From: Elymus sibiricus
Lineage: Eukaryota; Streptophyta; Magnoliopsida; Poales; Poaceae
Assembly: GCA_039707655.1 (NCBI GenBank)
Contig: CM077666.1
Coordinates: 242,512,166-242,576,165, forward strand
Direction: 5' to 3'
Length of the DNA: 64,000 nucleotides
In this document: piece by piece, positions 45,811 to 56,105 of the stretch
How positions within the stretch are numbered: the stretch's first letter is position 1
How the letters are laid out: each line of letters opens with the position of its first letter
Notes under the pieces: model-generated
The model's input: the letters and a program-made list of their open reading frames with translations, nothing else
The model's database searches: none
What the model was told of the DNA's origin: nothing
Position numbers and translations under genes: made by a program

Positions 45811-46759
45811 TTAATTAGATATAACAGTTACATTGTCAATAAGAAAAGATACAATGTCATCCATAGGCTCCTCAAACCAATCCCTAGTCTCGGAAAATTT
45901 CGCTAGCCTAGCAAGTTCATGAGCAACCTTATTTGCTTCTGTATTACAATGTTCAAACCTAGTAACAGGAAAATCACATGCCATAAAATAGCAATCGTCG
46001 AACACTACCGCCGCCGCTCCCGCCGATTGTCCTCCATTTTTCATTGTGTCAATCACTTCCATATTATCAGAGTTGACAAAAAGGCGATTGCAACCTGCCT
46101 TCTGTGCAAGGATTAAGCCAAACCTCGTGCTTCTGTTGTTAATACATCGGCACACCAATCAATCCTCCAATTTCCGCCAACAATGAACCTTCCTTTGTCA
46201 TCTCCGAGGACAGCCCCCGTCGTGCCCCTAAGCAGATCATGATCAAAAGAAGTATCAACATTCAGTTTCACAAAACCCATAGGAGGTCTACTCCATCCCC
46301 TTGTTTTACTGGTTGCCTTAGGGGGGTGTGCATTAACATAGTTCGCCGTTATAGCACGAGCCCCCACTGAAGTTTGATGTGCATCTTGAGACTTTCCTTC
46401 ATGAACCAGTTTACGTCTATCCCACCATAAATACCAAGTTGTTATAGCGATCAATTCACGTGCGTTCTGGAGGCCCAATACAGATAATTCTTGGTCTGGC
46501 ATAAGTAGTAAAAATTCAAGAATTGTCTCTCCCGCCCGATCGACAGCACAAGCTCTATTGATCACCTCATACAATCCTAACTTGTCCCAAACCTCTTTCG
46601 CCTTCTGACACGGAAACAAGACGTGTTTTGTGTCTTCTGGCCCATTTGAGCATGATGGGCAGATGGCGAAACTTTCATGTGTCTATTAGCGAGCGTAACA
46701 CGGCATGGGAGGGTTCCATGCAATGTACGCCAGATGAAAAATTTACCTTTGCCGGACAA
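45811..46759 (-). pseudogene. LINE2 C-terminal zf-RVT and RNase H
   Basis: The minus strand carries, in two or three frames, the zinc-binding RT domain (KFFIWRTLHGTLPCRVTLAN), then the RNase H of plant LINEs (RVT_3 type): FVKLNVDTSFDHD with the first Asp, AVLGDDKGRF, LTTEARGLA with the Glu, and LFVNSDNMEVIDT with a further Asp, ending TEANKVAHELARLA. RNase H would remove the RNA template. Frame changes near 46600 and 46135 make it a pseudogene. Confidence 0.9.
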
Positions 46760-47083
46760 GATAGTTTCCAGATCTTACCCCAAATAGGATTAACATTGGT
46801 TCTACCCATACCATTTGTATGTTGCAATTTCCTCCCATGTTGTTGGTTTCATTCCTCCAAATAAGCCGATCGAACAGTGAACAAACCATTTTTTGTGTAA
46901 CTCCAAGCAATGAAGTCCGACATATCATGCATCGGAAGGGGATGTAATGCCCCGTTTTCTTTTGCTAATTAATTGTGCCTATATTTATGTTTAAATAGAT
47001 GAATAAGATAGAGTCGATACTTATTGACCATGATGTAAGAATAGGAGGTACTTATTGACCATGATGTAAGAATAGGAATAAGG

Positions 47084-47121
<38 letters not shown>

Positions 47122-47167
47122 AGAGGGGTGTCTCTGCTGATATTTGAACCCTTACCTCTTGGCATAG

Positions 47168-47634
47168 TAAGGCCCCGTTCGGGATTTGCTGCCGTCCCAA
47201 AGGAAATTTAGCTTTCACAGGTTTTCTTTCCTTTTAGCTGTTCGGTTCAAAGGAAAGCTACTCAAGATTCCACAGGAAAGGATCGCTGGGCATGCAGGTT
47301 TCACGGGATTGAACAAATTCACAGAGAGCTCATTTTTGGGCGGAGTCCCGAGGCAGAACAGAGGAATTGTATTGTTGGGAAGAATAAAATATTCAATCAT
47401 GTGGCTGTCCATGAGGTGAAAGAGGAGAACAGCAAGTACGGTGCAAATAAAATATTGTGTCAGCTACTGTTCATTACTTGCTCTTCGTGCGTTTTCTATA
47501 GGCCATCCGAATGCAAGTTCCGCTCCCCTTCCCTTCTTTTCCCGTTCCAAAGTTTTTCACTATTCATTCAAGCCAATTCCTACGCAGTTTCCCTTTTCTA
47601 TGTTTTCTGTACCTGCAGTCCGAACAGAGCCTAA
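47168..47634. mobile_element. PIF/Harbinger-type (Tourist-like) MITE
   Basis: The element is 47171-47631 (461 bases). Its left end GGCCCCGTTCGG pairs with the right-end complement GGCTCTGTTCGG. The 3-base duplication TAA is at 47168-47170 and 47632-47634, diagnostic of PIF/Harbinger. No transposase is present. Confidence 0.85.
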
Positions 47635-47886
47635 GCATGCAGCAACCAGTTGCTCTTGGTGGTGCTTCTGGCAATGTAGCATGCAAAATATTAGTTAGCC
47701 CTTCAGAAACGAGAGGAAAGAAATCCTTTATGGGCCTCGGCGTGACGTTCGATCCCTAGCTATCCCGCTTTACACTACGCCCAAACTCCGTTTCTCTTCT
47801 ATTCCCCTCACGAAGCCTTCCTCTGGTCTTATCCAATTGAGGCCGCTGCCTTTAGGTCGCTGTCGCTGCTGCTGGTTGCCGCTGCC

Positions 47887-49362
47887 GTGAGGTTGGGAAT
47901 ATCCTATTGGACGCACATAGCGTCAAACTGCCGGCGCTTCGCACAGGCGAGCGACCGAGCAGCGACGCGATGGGCCGGCCCAGTGCACCTACTACGCCAG
48001 CCGGTTTTGGGAACCTTCTAGAAGGTTCCCTGAACCGGTTTTTTGTTTCTTTTACCGGTTTTTCTGTTTCTTTTTTTCGTTTTTCTGTTTCTGTTTCTTT
48101 TTCTTCTTTCTTCTTTCTTTTCTTTTTTTCGTTTTCGTTTTCTATTTCTTTTTTCTTTCTTTTTCCTTTTTCTTTTTCAAGGTTATTTTATCTTTTTAAA
48201 CTAAATTCATATTCAGAAATTGTTCTTAATTTTCAAAAAATGTTCCTGCTTTTAAAAAACGTTCAAATTTTCAAAAAATTGTCTTTTTAAAAAATTGTTC
48301 ATAAATTCAAAAAATGTTCGGGATTTTCCAAAATGTTCTTGTTTTTCAAAAAATATTGCGAAAGCTTTTGTTCAAAATTTTCACAACTTTTCAAAAAATG
48401 TTCGGGCGTTAAAGAAAATATTCCTGTTTTCAAAAATTGTTCGTAAATTGCAAAAAATGTTCACGTTTTCATTTTTTCCGGAGTTTCCAAAAATGTCCCA
48501 GTTTCATAAATTGTTCACAAGTTTCAAAAAATGTTCGTGTTTTCAAATTTTGTTCAGGAGTTTCGAAATATGTTCGCACCTCCCGTTTCAAGAAATTTTC
48601 ATGATTTCCAAATAATGATCCTGTTTTTCAAAAATGTTATAGTTTTTAAAAAAATTGTTCAGAAATTTTGCAAAATGTTCCTGTTTTCAAAAAAATGCCA
48701 AAAATGCAAAAATGTTCATGTTTTCAAAAATTGTTCGTAAATTAAAAAAATGTTCGAGGAATTTGATAAAATTTCCTATTTTGAAAAATTGTTCGTAATT
48801 TCAAAAAATGTTCGCGTTTTCAAAATATGTTCTCTGTTGCTTTTTATTTTTTTATTTTTTGCTTTTATTTTTTCTTTCCTTTTTTGTTGTTATTTTTCAT
48901 GTTTCTTTTGTTTGAAATTTTCAAATATTTGCTCTAAATTTAAAAAAATGTTCTCATGTTCAAAATTTGAAAAAATTGTTCGTGTTTCAAAAAATGTTTT
49001 GGAATTTTAAAAATGTTCTTGTTTTCAACATTTGTTTACAATTTCAGAAAATGTCTTGTAATTTGAAAAAATGTTATAGTTTTCAAAATATGTTCACGAT
49101 TTCAAAAATATTTCATGGATTTCAAAAAAATCTCGTCTTCAAAGTTTGTTCACCATTTCAGATTTTTTAAACCACTAAAACTCGGTTGCTACAGGACATG
49201 GGGCATACAAAGCCCGTCTGCTACAGTAGCCTGCTCTCTGCAGTGACCCAGATCACTACAGTGCATTGCTTGCTATATGGGCCGGCCCAATAGGGAGCGC
49301 GCCTGTGCGGTTGCTCGATTGTTTGACGCAGCGAGCGTCAAACAGGAGCTCCCGTGAGGTTG
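47887..49362. mobile_element. Mutator-like non-autonomous element with TTCAAAAAATGTTCG repeats
   Basis: The 9-base duplication GTGAGGTTG is at 47887-47895 and 49354-49362. The ends are imperfect inverted repeats: GGGAATATCCTATTGGACGC on the left, GGGAGCTCCTGTTTGACGC on the complement of the right. Both continue to GGGCCGGCCC (47972 and 49281 areas). The interior is a T-rich block, then dozens of degenerate copies of TTTTCAAAAAATGTTCG between about 48220 and 49170. The open frames here (Phe/Lys/Asn-rich) are products of the repeat and not genes. Confidence 0.8.
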
Positions 49363-49514
49363 GTCCCCGGCGCCCTGTCTCTCCTTGTGCGTTGCTGGGC
49401 AGAGGTTGCTACTGGGAGTCGTCGTTGCTAGCGGTATGTCCCAGTTCTCCTTCTCTATGGTGCTGGCTAGGACAGAACTAGGGATTTGGGGTAGCAGCAC
49501 ATAGATGAGAATTA

Positions 49515-49553
49515 GTGTCAAAAACGTTCTTATATTATGGGACGGAGGGAGTA
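49515..49553. mobile_element. Stowaway MITE fragment
   Basis: It reads GTGTCAAAAACG, then ends ATGGGACGGAGGGAG followed by TA. That is the right half of the same Stowaway type found whole at 55699-55779. The left half is absent or decayed. Confidence 0.75.
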
Positions 49554-49740
49554 GATTCGAGAGCTAGAGATGGATTCCCGAACTAATTTGCAATTTCGTT
49601 AGTGTTTTGGGGAACATCACTTCCTTCGATGGAAGTTGCTCCTTTAAAATCTTGCAACTGTAGAAATTGTTTATTTTTTACCAAGACGATTCCCTGCTAC
49701 AAGTGTTAGTTTTAGTCCAGTACTTGCTGATTCAGTTAGT

Positions 49741-51242
49741 TACCTTCAGTATACCCAAAAAGGGTTTCCCCGCTTTATATTATAAAGCAACCAACATCGA
49801 GTACAACCGAAGGACCGAACACCGCACACACACACCCACCCAAGGCAAGATACAAAGGTGCCGGGCACCGACACACCACCCCACCGAGAACAATAGAGAG
49901 GTGGATCAGACACAACGAAGCCAGGCCTCCAAAGCGATGCCTCCAAGAAGGGTACGACCAGGGATAGCCGCCACCGCTCGATCCGCGAAGATCAGGTTTT
50001 CACCCGGAGCAAGACGACATGGGGGGAGCACCACGACGGAGCCTACAGGAAGGGTACGGCGACAATGGCCGCCGCCACCGTCGGCCAGTCAAAGGACTGG
50101 GCAAGTGGTGTACCCCGACGCTCACACCCCACCATCGCACCCTAACTCCGTCAACCACCCGCAACCACGCCACCCGCAAGGCCATGGTTGCCCGCCCGCA
50201 CCTGAGACGCACGTTCCGCCCACAAACGTCGCTCCTCCCACCGCTAGAGCCGCCGCCCTACAACCAGACAACCCCGAGGCCCACACAAAGGCCCCGGCTT
50301 TGGACCAACTGACGGCCCTCGACCGGCAGCACCACCCGCAGACGCTCCGTTGGTAGACCTGCGCCACCCCGCCCGCGGCAAAGGAACGGGGAAGAAAGGG
50401 GAGCGGACGAATCCGGACCGGCACCCCCGTGCCGGCGATAGGTGATGCGACCGCATCGAGGCCACCCATCCCTCCCCTCGAGCACCCCGGGTCACCCCAC
50501 CATGGCGTTGGCACAGCTCTCCGCGAGGCCATCTGCAAATGCGCGCCCGACGACGAGGGAAACCAAATCGACTCGTCGCCGCAGCCGAGGCAGCTCACCA
50601 GGGAAGTCTTCCCGCGCCGAGCGCCGCCGTCCAGCCGCAAGGGCCCGACTGAACGAGGGCCGCCCACCTCCACCGCTGCCGCGCCACCCCCTCACCACCG
50701 TGCCATGGCGAGAGGGCCGCCCGCGACCCAGGCCACCCGCAACCCGCAGCGACAGGGGCGGATCCGCGCCGACACCACCCGCTGGCCTGCAGCACCAGGG
50801 CTGCAGCGCCGCCACCCCCACCAGCAGAGCCCCGGCAGGAGGCGGACGCCACAGCCACGGGCGCCCACGCCCAGTGCCGCGTGCTGGCCAGATCTGAGCG
50901 CCGCCACCACGCCTGCCCCAGCCAGCACGCGCGCACCACCAGCTCGCCGCCCGCCACGCTTCAGTCCACACCGCCGCCGCACCTCAGCGCCGATGCCCGT
51001 CGCGCCGCCGCGTCCCCGACCGGCCGCCGCAACCCGCGCCGAGGCCACAGCGCGGGGAGACGAAAGAGCCCCGCCGCCGCCGGCGACGACCGGGCTTCGC
51101 CCGGCCGCGCCCTCGGGCGGCGGCGAGGGAGGAGGAGAGAGGAAGGGAGGGGGGGCCGGCGGCGGTGGCTAGGGTTTCCCCCCGCGGTCGCCGCACGGGG
51201 GCGACCTGGGAGGAGACGGGGTGGGACCTACCTTCAGTATAC
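49741..51242 (-). mobile_element. GC-rich LINE-like insertion without RT
   Basis: The inserted part is 49755-51228, flanked by the 14-base duplication TACCTTCAGTATAC (49741-49754 and 51229-51242). On the minus strand it begins GC-rich with AAACCCTAGCC and ends AATATAAAGCGGGGAAACCC followed by TTTTTGG, a 3' end typical of some grass LINEs. The 1474 bases between are GC-rich with overlapping frames on both strands, none recognisable. It may be a LINE derivative that kept both ends and lost ORF2, or a SINE-like parasite of a LINE. Confidence 0.7.
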
Positions 51243-53114
51243 ATGATTCTTACTGGAATAATAGTCTGCAGCTATTTATATTTTAGTTCACTGTCCTACT
51301 AGATGTACGTGCAAGAGTGAGAAGCTACAGGTTAATAGGAGTTAAACCAAGTTTTTGGTTAATTGCGTGAGCAAAATAACTAGTCTTGCATGTACTGAAC
51401 TTGGTTTTCCGGTGTTTGTGTTACATCCATGTAAGGTGCACAGCAGCCCTATTTTATGTTGGTTCCTTTGATTAACCTAATCAGCTAGGGATGATAGCCC
51501 ATCTATGAATAATGTTGTGAGGTGTTATTTGCCTTCAAGCAAAAATCTGGAGCATTGGCCATCTCTCAATGTAAACTGAACTTGGTTCGGTTAAAAACTG
51601 CACTGTCAAATCTGGACAGCAAGGTTCTATCTGAAAAATGAGTTAGCTATGCTCAGAATTTCGATTTGGCCCCTGTATATAAGTTTTAGATAAAGTTCCA
51701 AGGTTTCTTTAGAGTATTTATTTGCGCCGTTTGGATGTACGGTTTAAGAGCGGCCATCAATTTAGTTTGCTGTCCAGAAATATAGTTTCCTGGGTACAGT
51801 ATTTTCATATGGGAGATTAGTCCCTGTTAGAGGTGGAATTTAAATGAAGTTACAACATGAAAATTGTAAAGGCTGTTCTGTAGATGCTTAAACACATCTC
51901 ATTTGTTATATTTCGTTCTGAATATTAAATTCTACGAAGTTATTAAGTGGGCTGTACTATGTTAGGCAGAATTTTATGTATGGACTTGGGAGGATGGATC
52001 AAGACTTACATTCTCAGATTTCGTTATTGTTGTTAGTGTGAGGACTTAATGTGATAAAGTAGACATGAGCTAGGGTCTTGCGCGTAGGAGCGAAGCTAAA
52101 TTATATATGCTTATGTGATGAGTCTATGTTTTGTAGTGACTGATATATGCTTGATGATAGGTGTGGGTACTTCTGGTTCGGAATCGTTTGACTCACAATT
52201 TGTGCCCCGCGGTTGAGGCAAGTTCATGGAGGGATAATGACTTTGCATATTCCCTACACTCCATTTTTATTTATGATATTTGCCCCATGCCAATGATGCT
52301 TATTGTGATGGAGATGACGATGACAAAGACATGTTGATTCAAGTACTTTGCTTGCATTTGCATATTTGCACTCATGATGATAGTGAAAGAAAGAGTTCCC
52401 TACCTTGGGTAGGCACATTGAGACCTCCATTGTTGGGTTGTGACCTACTTTGGAGGCAACCTCCACATGTTGGAGTGAGTGGATGTCGACGGGCGTCCAC
52501 TCAAGCGATATCGGTATACGCAATGAAATGAGATGAGCATGTAGGCATGTAGGACACCAATACATGTGCTGAGTGTTGATGAGTGTATGTTGTTTAATAG
52601 AGACTTGGTATCTGGACATGTGAAATGCTTATTATTCCTGTATGTACTTGCTGAGTCTTTGTACTCATCCTTGTTGCTTATATGTTTTTAGGTAAACCCT
52701 GAGGACGACATGCATGAGAGTCTTTGGAGTAGCATCATCACCATTTTCACTACATGGAACTCACATATATTGTCCTTTAGGGCCGTGCTTTGAGAACCTA
52801 GTATAGTTTGTAATTTACTAAACGTGGTGGTTTGTCTTGAGTTTGAGAGTTACTCTTTTGGTCTGTATGGCTTAACTAACTCTCACTAAGATTTGCGTTA
52901 CTGCCTAGACTTACCGAAGATGTTCTCGGATATGTCATTATAGCATTGTGCTTTACACTTATGCTATGTTCCTTGTGTTATATAATTATATGAATTGCCT
53001 GTCATGGATGTCCATAGAAACAGAGGAAACTTTGTCAAAATTTCCTTCAAGGGCATGTTTACTTTCCCAAAGTTGTATGTGGTAATATTCCAAGCGCATG
53101 GTCGGCTTGGGGTG

Positions 53115-54227
53115 TTACAGGGGAATCGTGAGCACCCTTTGAGCGTCAATTGGCCACAACGTTTGTCTCACCAAATCTTCATCCCAATAATTCATGATTG
53201 GATCAAATAAGATCAGAAACCTTTGACAAAAGATGCTCCCTTCTAGGAGTAATAATTTTACTATTTGCATAATTCGGGATTCATGCATCTCTCCAAATAT
53301 CAATATTTTGTCCATTTCTAACTCGCCACATATAACCATTCCTTAGAGAGTTAACTCCCACCATAATGCTTTGTCAGGTAAAACAGAAACCAGAAACCCT
53401 TCTTTAGATTTGCATTCATTAAATCACCATCTCGGAAGTATTTAGCTCTCAAGATTGTAGCACATAACGATTCCGAATTATCAAGCAAACGCCACGCTTG
53501 CTTGGCTAGCAAAGCCAGGTTGAAACAATGTATATCTCGAAAGCCCATGCCTCCTTGGTCTTTTGGGACACACATCTTCCACCACGCCATCCAATGCATC
53601 CTCTTCTGATTGTCCTCGTCACCCCACCAAAATTGCGATATCGCGTCAATTATTCCTTTGCATAAAAAATTAGGAATTTTAAAGACGGACATAGCATAAG
53701 TTGGGATAGCTTGTACAACAGATTTGAGCAGAATTTCCTTTCCTCCAGCAAATAACAATTTTTCTTTCCATCCACTAATTTTTGTAATAATGCGATCAAT
53801 TAGGAATTGGAAACAAACGCTTTTATCCATACCCACATTTGCAGGCAAACCCAAATATTTGTCATTGAGGGCTTAGTCATAATATTCAGAATTGTGTAAA
53901 TTTGCGCCTTGTCTTCCACTTTTGTATTGGGACTAAAGAAAATACTAGACTTTTCAACGCTCACCATTTGCCCCGAGGTAGCACAATAAGAATCCAAAAC
54001 TGATTTCAACGCCTCCGCATTCATAGCATTTGCTTTCATAAGGATCAAAGAATCATTGGCAAAAAGAAGGTTTGAAATCTATGGGCAAAAAGAAGGTTTG
54101 AAATCTCTGGGGTATCTCTACAAACCTTAACTTCAGAAATATTACCATTCTCCTCCGCATTAGCTAGTAGGGCAGTCAACCCCTCCGTACATAACAAGAA
54201 TAAATATGGAGAGAGAGGATCCGACAC
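53115..54227 (-). pseudogene. LINE2 reverse transcriptase part
   Basis: The minus strand reads DPLSPYLFLLCTEGLTALLA (54227 on), then ISNLLFA followed by a short tandem duplication (GGCAAAAAGAAGGTTTGAAATC, about 54056-54107). It then resumes as NLLFANDSLILMKANAMNAE, so the catalytic FADD is FAND. It continues with SGQMVSVEKSSIFF, the GLPANVG and KISGWKEKLLFAGGKEIL blocks, WWKMCVPKDQGGMGFRDIHC, and ends at the Z LTR with DAQRVLTIPL. Frameshifts are near 53850 and 53390. Dead copy. Confidence 0.9.
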
Positions 54228-54668
54228 TTGCTGCTGGACTGCCCCTTCTCACGGCAGGCATGGCACGAGACGCTCGCTTGGCTGCGCATACCGACGACGA
54301 TTCCCAACCAGGAACCCACACTCATGGACCGGTGGACACATGCCAAGGGCAACACACCGCAGCCGCAGCGCAAGGCCCTGCAATCCGTCACGCTCCTCAT
54401 ACCTTGGATGGTCTGGAAGCATAGGAATAGCTGCGTCTTCGATAATGAGACACCCTCCCTTGACACGCTCTTGGCTAGGATCAAGGAGGAAGCCTGCTCC
54501 TGGGCTAAGGCCGGAGCATCAGGTCTTAAGAGTGGTTCTGCCCCCTTCATGGGATGTGCACCCAATCATCTGATCGCCCGTCCTAGGACGCTTGTAACTG
54601 TACCTCTACCTATTCAATGAAAAGAAACGCAAAGGTCTTTTGCGTTTTCTCGAGAGAAAAAAAGGATC
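54216..54668 (+). mobile_element. Small 5'-truncated LINE (LINE3) inside LINE2
   Basis: The element is 54222-54662 on the + strand, with a short duplication AGGATC at 54216-54221 and 54663-54668 and an A-rich tail. Its reading frame (54228-54620) has LLDCPFSRQAWHE and LIPWMVWKHRNSCVFDNETP, the C-terminal end of plant LINE ORF2 behind the zf-RVT domain. Only the last 130 codons and a short 3' UTR were inserted. Confidence 0.88.
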
Positions 54669-54715
54669 TCCCTGCCTCAAACCTCTGGTAGTTGATGCTG
54701 GGGATCAAGCCTAGA

Positions 54716-55861
54716 GGAGAGATAATTAAGCCAGGATCTGTCAGCGTCTCGTAGTGCAATGTTATCCAGAGCGAGAAATCAAAAATAATGTTCCCTTTGA
54801 GAATGAATGCTTGTATTGAAGGTACATATATAGATATAGTTATGGTTTTCTATTTTTATAATACACACTACTTTACAAAAGGTAAGAAGAGATGAGAAGC
54901 ATGCAAACAAAAGAATGTCACCTTTCACAATCAGTAAAATAGCTGGGATTTTGGATCACCCCGTGAATGTGAATCTACCTCTGCTAAAACATGGATCATC
55001 AAAACCAACATCTTGCACCGCTATTAGAATGTGAATCTTCCAAAGAATGAGTTTGGTGTCGATCCACCATCTGACAATGCTGTAGCTGGTAAGGAAGCGA
55101 CATTTGAGAGGACGCCATGTTGGCATTTATTGAGCTGCCAAGGTTAAGAATGTCAACTTGGCATAATTGGTATTTTAATATCAGGGTTATAACAGTCATT
55201 CCTGTTGCAGAGAATTTCCAACCACTGCATTAAGGATATCATTGAAAACTTTATAGAGGGCATGGAAGCAAGATAAATTCTTAGTACTTCTTGTAACAAC
55301 AACAAAAAAAAAAAACTCCCAAAACTGAACCCATGTCAGCAGGATGGAAGCAGTAGTCCATAGACGATAGACCCGGGTCCTTGTTCAAGGTGATTAGGTG
55401 AACAACTCTACCATAATCATAATGACAATTAGTTAATGCTTATATGCTGAGAGTACAAGTTTGAGAAGGATGGGGTTTTCCTGTAATTAAGTGTGGCTTT
55501 TAATATCTATATTATGCTATAGGAATTATAACTGTCGCGTCTAGAATGTACTCTACAATTCTACATTATAGACATGTCACATGATGCTTAACAGTGTTAT
55601 CCGAATAAAACACTTCCCTGTGACCTTCTCAATATCTGAGTAACTTAACCATGTGCTAGAATAATATAGGATCTAAGGCCTTCTAGAGCTAATTTGTACT
55701 CCCTCCGTCCCATAATATAAGAGTGTTTTTGACACTACACTGGTGTCAAAAACACTCTTATATTATGGGACGGAGGGAGTACTACTTAAACACCATATCA
55801 GAGGTTACAAGCTAGGACACTTAGATAAAACATTTTAGATACTAGTACGAGTTACAAGTAC
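54716..55861. other. Stretch downstream of the golgin exons, no assigned gene
   Basis: The minus strand has an open frame at 54999-55199 and a short one ending near 55200 that could hold the missing last exon(s) of the golgin. I could not find the expected Lys-Cys motif that follows the GRIP domain in relatives. A poly-A-like run is at 55302-55315. A Stowaway MITE is at 55699-55779. Otherwise nothing recognised. Confidence 0.5.
55697..55781. mobile_element. Stowaway (Tc1/Mariner) MITE, complete
   Basis: The element is 55699-55779 (81 bases), starting CTCCCTCCGTCCCATAAT and ending with its inverted complement, flanked by TA on both sides. It is almost a perfect palindrome with a short loop (CACTACACTGGTG), so it would fold into a hairpin. 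It lies just beyond the last golgin exon found, in the same transcription unit if that continues. Confidence 0.93.
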
Positions 55862-56105
55862 CTCGTCAGGGCTGAACTGTAGTAGCATCGCAACCACAGG
55901 TAGCAAGGCCCCCACCTCCCCTGTGTAAAAGATACCAAGTCGATGTTTCATATCATCTGTCAATCAACAGCAAAATAAGCAATAAAAAATTCCAGATACC
56001 TGTTTCAAGAAGCTTTAAGATCACATTTTTTAGGTATGTCATATCTACTCCTTCTCGCTTTTGTGATCTCTCCATATTCCGAAGCTCAGCCTTCAACATT
56101 GCTTC
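55862..56105 (-). CDS. GRIP: Golgin exons encoding the GRIP domain
   Basis: Exon 56000-56105 (106 bases) encodes EAMLKAELRNMERSQKREGV and DMTYLKNVILKLLET. Exon 55862-55920 (59 bases) encodes GEVGALLPVVAMLLQFSPDE. The phase at the joint (one base of a Gly codon) fits exactly. The 79-base intron between them is the only small one seen in this part of the gene. After SPDE a donor GTACTT follows, so at least one more coding exon is expected. Confidence 0.88.

Larger units (their letters stand above)
46943..53119 (-). mobile_element. Solo LTR Z (Gypsy-like) with four insertions
   Basis: On the + strand it starts TGTAATGCCCCG and ends GGGGTGTTACA, with the duplication GGGGA at 46938-46942 and 53120-53124, inside LINE2. 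Own sequence is about 2.7 kb (46943-47170, 47632-47895, 49354-49754, 51229-53119). It is interrupted by a Harbinger-type MITE, a Mutator-like element and a LINE-like insertion, and also holds a Stowaway fragment. No coding was recognised, including in the 1.9 kb stretch 51243-53119. A (GA)n run is at 47092-47118 and a roughly 30-base direct duplication is at 47020-47075. Confidence 0.85.
45784..54715 (-). mobile_element. Minus-strand LINE (LINE2), interrupted twice
   Basis: Reading the minus strand, RT runs from about 54715 to 53125, is interrupted by solo LTR Z (46943-53119), then continues with the zf-RVT and RNase H domains down to an A-tail at 45784-45792. A small LINE (54222-54662) sits inside RT. 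The joints restore the expected protein order, for example GLRQGDP before 54669 and PLSPYLF after 54215. The 5' end, with endonuclease, is missing. No duplication of the whole LINE was found. Confidence 0.9.

Noticed and set aside
47907..49170. Series of Phe/Lys-rich frames
   Set aside because: Translation products of the TTTTCAAAAAATGTTCG repeats of a Mutator-like element.
48220..49170. CRISPR-like impression from regularly spaced short repeats
   Set aside because: Repeats are degenerate, spacers are not uniform, and this is a plant nuclear transposon.
50122..51244. Long Arg/Pro/Ala-rich frames on both strands
   Set aside because: GC-rich LINE-like insertion; frames overlap on both strands with no domain.
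54999..55199. 66-codon minus frame as last golgin exon
   Set aside because: It lacks the motif that follows GRIP in relatives and no acceptor in the right phase could be fixed; kept only as a possibility in the region note.
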